Source: a virus
IMG/VR virus record: IMGVR_UViG_3300030419_004518
Coordinates: 58,646 to 92,180 of that record
Length of the DNA: 33,535 nucleotides
Direction: 5' to 3' (one strand)
Both the position numbers and the translations under genes were made by a program. The notes under the pieces are model-generated. The model worked only from the letters and a program-made list of their open reading frames with translations. It was not told the origin of the DNA and ran no database searches. Below are positions 31,856-33,535 of this stretch, piece by piece; within the stretch, counting starts at the first letter, position 1; each line of letters opens with the position of its first letter.

Positions 31856-32305
31856 ATGACTAAAACACCAGTCAAATTTGAAGACGGAACAACACTTAAG
31901 GACAGAATTGCAGACTGGACTAATACTTATGCTGATACTATTACAGCAAATTATAAACTATACCATGTAAGATCATTAGAGTCAATGACATCAGAATACT
32001 CTAAAAAGCAGTTGGAAGATGTAAAGAATGGCACTGCTAATCTTATGAAGTTTGTAATAAGAACTGGTAAGAAGTATTATAAAATTATACAACAAGACTT
32101 CGATACTTTCAGAGATAGAAATGAATATAGGGATGGAAGTGTTCATGCCTTTGTTGATAAGAATACAGGTGAAGTTTATAAACCAGCAAGTTGGAAATCT
32201 CCAGCAAAACATGTAAGATATGACATGAGATTAATCAGAGATCGTAATAACTTACATGATCCTAGATTTACAACTTGGGCAGGTGGTTATCTCTATATGA
32301 GATAA
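31856..32305 (+). CDS. Conserved phage hypothetical protein (149 aa)
   Basis: I chose the ATG at 31856 because GGAG lies 7 bases upstream; an in-frame TTG at 31844 lies inside that ribosome site. The C-terminal region (VHAFVDKNTGEVYKPASWKS, then PAKHVRYDMRLI) is a motif I have seen in a protein common to marine T4-like phages. The middle (KFVIRTGKKYYKIIQQ) is basic and beta-rich. Its function is unknown. No promoter with both boxes is seen in the 60 bases before the gene, so it may be read from upstream past the terminator. It starts the last block of closely spaced genes (31856-33535). Confidence 0.78.
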   Translation: MTKTPVKFEDGTTLKDRIADWTNTYADTITANYKLYHVRSLESMTSEYSKKQLEDVKNGTANLMKFVIRTGKKYYKIIQQDFDTFRDRNEYRDGSVHAFVDKNTGEVYKPASWKSPAKHVRYDMRLIRDRNNLHDPRFTTWAGGYLYMR

Positions 32306-32343
32306 TCATCCCCACAAATTGCAAACCTTACTTAACATTTATT

Positions 32344-32535
32344 ATGCTTGATTTTCTATCTGACGTATTACGAGACTACTGCACATTGCATGATTTACCA
32401 TTCATTTCAGCAGATGATTTACTCTATGAAAGTACAACTCAATCAATGGATTGTCACACTAAGTTAACATCAGAGCAACAAGATTGGTTATCATGTTATA
32501 TTAGAGTGTGGGACATTATTCAACAGGAGGTGTAA
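32344..32535 (+). CDS. Small conserved phage protein (63 aa)
   Basis: MLDFLSDVLRDYCTLHDLPF, then ISADDLLYE and LTSEQQDWLSCYIRVWDIIQ: an acidic helical protein. The pattern '(D)FL-x-DVL-x-DYC...P-x-(I/M)SADD(L/I)L...WLS-x-YI-x-VWD' is familiar from marine T4-like phages; no function is known. The ATG at 32344 is preferred over a longer in-frame reading that would overlap the previous gene. The ribosome site of the next gene (AGGAGG) lies inside its last codons. Confidence 0.75.
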   Translation: MLDFLSDVLRDYCTLHDLPFISADDLLYESTTQSMDCHTKLTSEQQDWLSCYIRVWDIIQQEV

Positions 32536-32540
32536 TCATC

Positions 32541-32768
32541 ATGTATAAAAGTGAAACATTTGGAAGAATCTTCTGGGTTGATGATAACAATGATTTCAAA
32601 TCATGCCCACTAAATGTAGATGGGACTGGTGATTTTGATGTAGAAGATTATGTATCAGAGTGGACAGATTGGGAGGGAGTTAACTATGAAACTCTCTTTA
32701 ATATCCATCAGTCATGTGTAATTAACAAGAATAATTACGCAGGTTCATTAACAATCAATGGGGTGTAA
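32541..32768 (+). CDS. Small hypothetical protein (75 aa)
   Basis: A beta-rich acidic protein (FGRIFWVDDNNDFKSCPLNV, then DVEDYVSEWTDWEGVNY). Not recognised with confidence. The start is firm: AGGAGG lies 10 bases before the ATG. An in-frame upstream extension to 32508 would run over the preceding gene and is unlikely. The next gene starts one base after its stop. Confidence 0.72.
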   Translation: MYKSETFGRIFWVDDNNDFKSCPLNVDGTGDFDVEDYVSEWTDWEGVNYETLFNIHQSCVINKNNYAGSLTINGV

Positions 32769-32769
32769 T

Positions 32770-32904
32770 ATGAGAACAATTCATGTTACTAATGACGAAC
32801 TATATGAGTTCGTTAAGTTATACGATATACTCAGAGATATGGACTTTGAGTTAACAGAAAATCAAACAAATGTGTTTGATAAAATCTTATCTATGGACAA
32901 TTAA
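32770..32904 (+). CDS. Small hypothetical protein (44 aa)
   Basis: MRTIHVTNDELYEFVKLYDI, then LRDMDFELTENQTNVFDKIL: a short strand followed by two helices. Not recognised. Position one base after the preceding stop and two bases before the next start gives it operon context; its ribosome site would be the GGGGTG in the last codons of the upstream gene. Confidence 0.62.
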   Translation: MRTIHVTNDELYEFVKLYDILRDMDFELTENQTNVFDKILSMDN

Positions 32905-32906
32905 TT

Positions 32907-33083
32907 ATGTCAAGAGTATTAAATCTCAAGTCAGATGTTATAGATTGTCTACTATCTGACTATCCTGAGTATAAACGAGAGAATCTCTTAAATGAGATTT
33001 TAGTAGACTATCTTTCCCTAATTGATGATGACAGACTATCAGAATTAGAGGACATTGTTGTAAACCAATTTGAGGTAATTTAA
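32907..33083 (+). CDS. Small helical protein (58 aa)
   Basis: MSRVLNLKSDVIDCLLSDYP, then EYKRENLLNEILVDYLSLID and DDRLSELEDIVVN: three amphipathic helices, acidic overall. Not recognised. No clear Shine-Dalgarno site; spacing of two bases on each side suggests translational coupling within the operon. Confidence 0.63.
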   Translation: MSRVLNLKSDVIDCLLSDYPEYKRENLLNEILVDYLSLIDDDRLSELEDIVVNQFEVI

Positions 33084-33085
33084 CC

Positions 33086-33304
33086 ATGAAACTATTAGTA
33101 ACCCAAGTTGAATTTGATTTTGATGATGGATATATTCCATTAACAAAATACGAGGAAGATAACATTATTGAACAGGCAATCGGTATCTGGGAAGTTGATG
33201 ATGAAGATGAATTAGTTGACAAGATAAGTGATACTTTAGGATGGTGTATTAAGAAAATAGATTATACTTCTAACCTTATACATCCACTCACAAGTTATCT
33301 TTAA
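33086..33304 (+). CDS. Small conserved phage protein (72 aa)
   Basis: KLLVTQVEFDFDDGYIPLTK, then EQAIGIWEVDDEDELVDKIS and DTLGWCIKKIDY. It looks like a small alpha/beta protein. The pattern '...(E)xxxLxxxIxDxxGWxxxxIDY' occurs in small proteins of marine T4-like phages; function unknown. It begins two bases after the previous stop. Confidence 0.72.
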   Translation: MKLLVTQVEFDFDDGYIPLTKYEEDNIIEQAIGIWEVDDEDELVDKISDTLGWCIKKIDYTSNLIHPLTSYL

Positions 33305-33318
33305 GGAGGACTAATTTA

Positions 33319-33535
33319 ATGGCAACTTATCAACAATGGTCACAAAGTTACTTCACTAACTTAACACCAGACCAGCACAATGCTAATAATAGATGGTTCA
33401 AATCTATTAGAGACAAACTAACAGATAGTGGTGTATTATATGTTCCTATTCTTGATAAGAATTTCAACAAATCAGGAGAGGAAGTTAATACTCACAAATT
33501 ACAACCTATATCATACTATGATTATAGAGTAGATG
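33319..33535 (+). CDS. Hypothetical protein, 3' end cut by window
   Basis: The frame is open from the ATG at 33319 to the window end (72 codons). It reads MATYQQWSQSYFTNLTPDQH and later KSIRDKLTDSGVLYVPIL. AAGGAGGA lies 8 bases upstream of the ATG, the strongest ribosome site in this block, so the start is firm and the product may be relatively abundant. It is not recognised, and the missing C-terminus prevents any call. Confidence 0.7.
   Translation, partial: MATYQQWSQSYFTNLTPDQHNANNRWFKSIRDKLTDSGVLYVPILDKNFNKSGEEVNTHKLQPISYYDYRVD

Noticed and set aside
1126-33222. Many other open frames of 60-110 codons on both strands inside the fibre, helicase and small genes
   Set aside because: They lie over well-supported genes in other frames, have low-complexity Leu/Ile/Ser/Tyr-rich translations typical of antisense or shifted repeats, and lack ribosome sites.

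Overview
The window is AT-rich and densely coding, and looks like part of a large marine T4-like myovirus, most probably a cyanophage of Prochlorococcus or Synechococcus. The evidence is a cluster of very long, internally repetitive tail-fibre genes, T4-type late promoters (NATAAATA or CTAAATA) in front of the structural genes, an SF2 helicase, a stand-alone DNA methyltransferase, and many 40-150 codon genes of the type seen in marine T4-like phages. These assignments come from motif recognition and memory of families; no search was run.

Positions 1-24,317 form a late structural module, all on the plus strand. It holds five giant fibre proteins built from repeats of the form 'RLRI-x-S-x-G-x-VGIGT-x-x-P' (2-2965 partial, 3336-8432, 8469-12512, 12547-15564, 20160-24317). 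It also holds two other fibre or receptor-binding proteins (15591-18212 with a LamG-like domain, 18214-19458) and three small accessory proteins (3010-3297, 19461-19838, 19890-20126). Seven late-promoter matches sit just upstream of genes. At DNA level the repeat units share near-identical seams, the best being a 42-nt perfect repeat, and one unit at about 23,391-23,540 is strikingly GC-rich. Together these suggest modular exchange of fibre segments.

Positions 24,318-24,680 are a switch region. A single minus-strand gene converges on the last fibre gene and is divided from the next plus-strand gene by divergent sigma70-type promoters.

Positions 24,681-33,535 are a tightly packed array of small plus-strand genes with host-like promoters (TTGACA...TATAAT), intrinsic terminators and frequent ATGA or TAATG overlaps. 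It includes the helicase (27637-28854) and the methyltransferase (29277-30209). About eleven genes here are only 38-60 codons long and were read directly from the sequence.

The most unusual feature is a pair of matching transcription units at 27033-27606 and 30224-30603. Each has a conserved upstream element (AAAGTGAACAC), then exactly 28 unconserved bases, then a -10 box, a structured RNA starting at the predicted transcription start, one small ORF lacking a Shine-Dalgarno site, and an intrinsic terminator. The two RNAs share a closing helix, a 3-nt bulge at the same place and a second helix whose bases differ but still pair. This is consistent with a conserved leader RNA or riboswitch family used twice in one phage.
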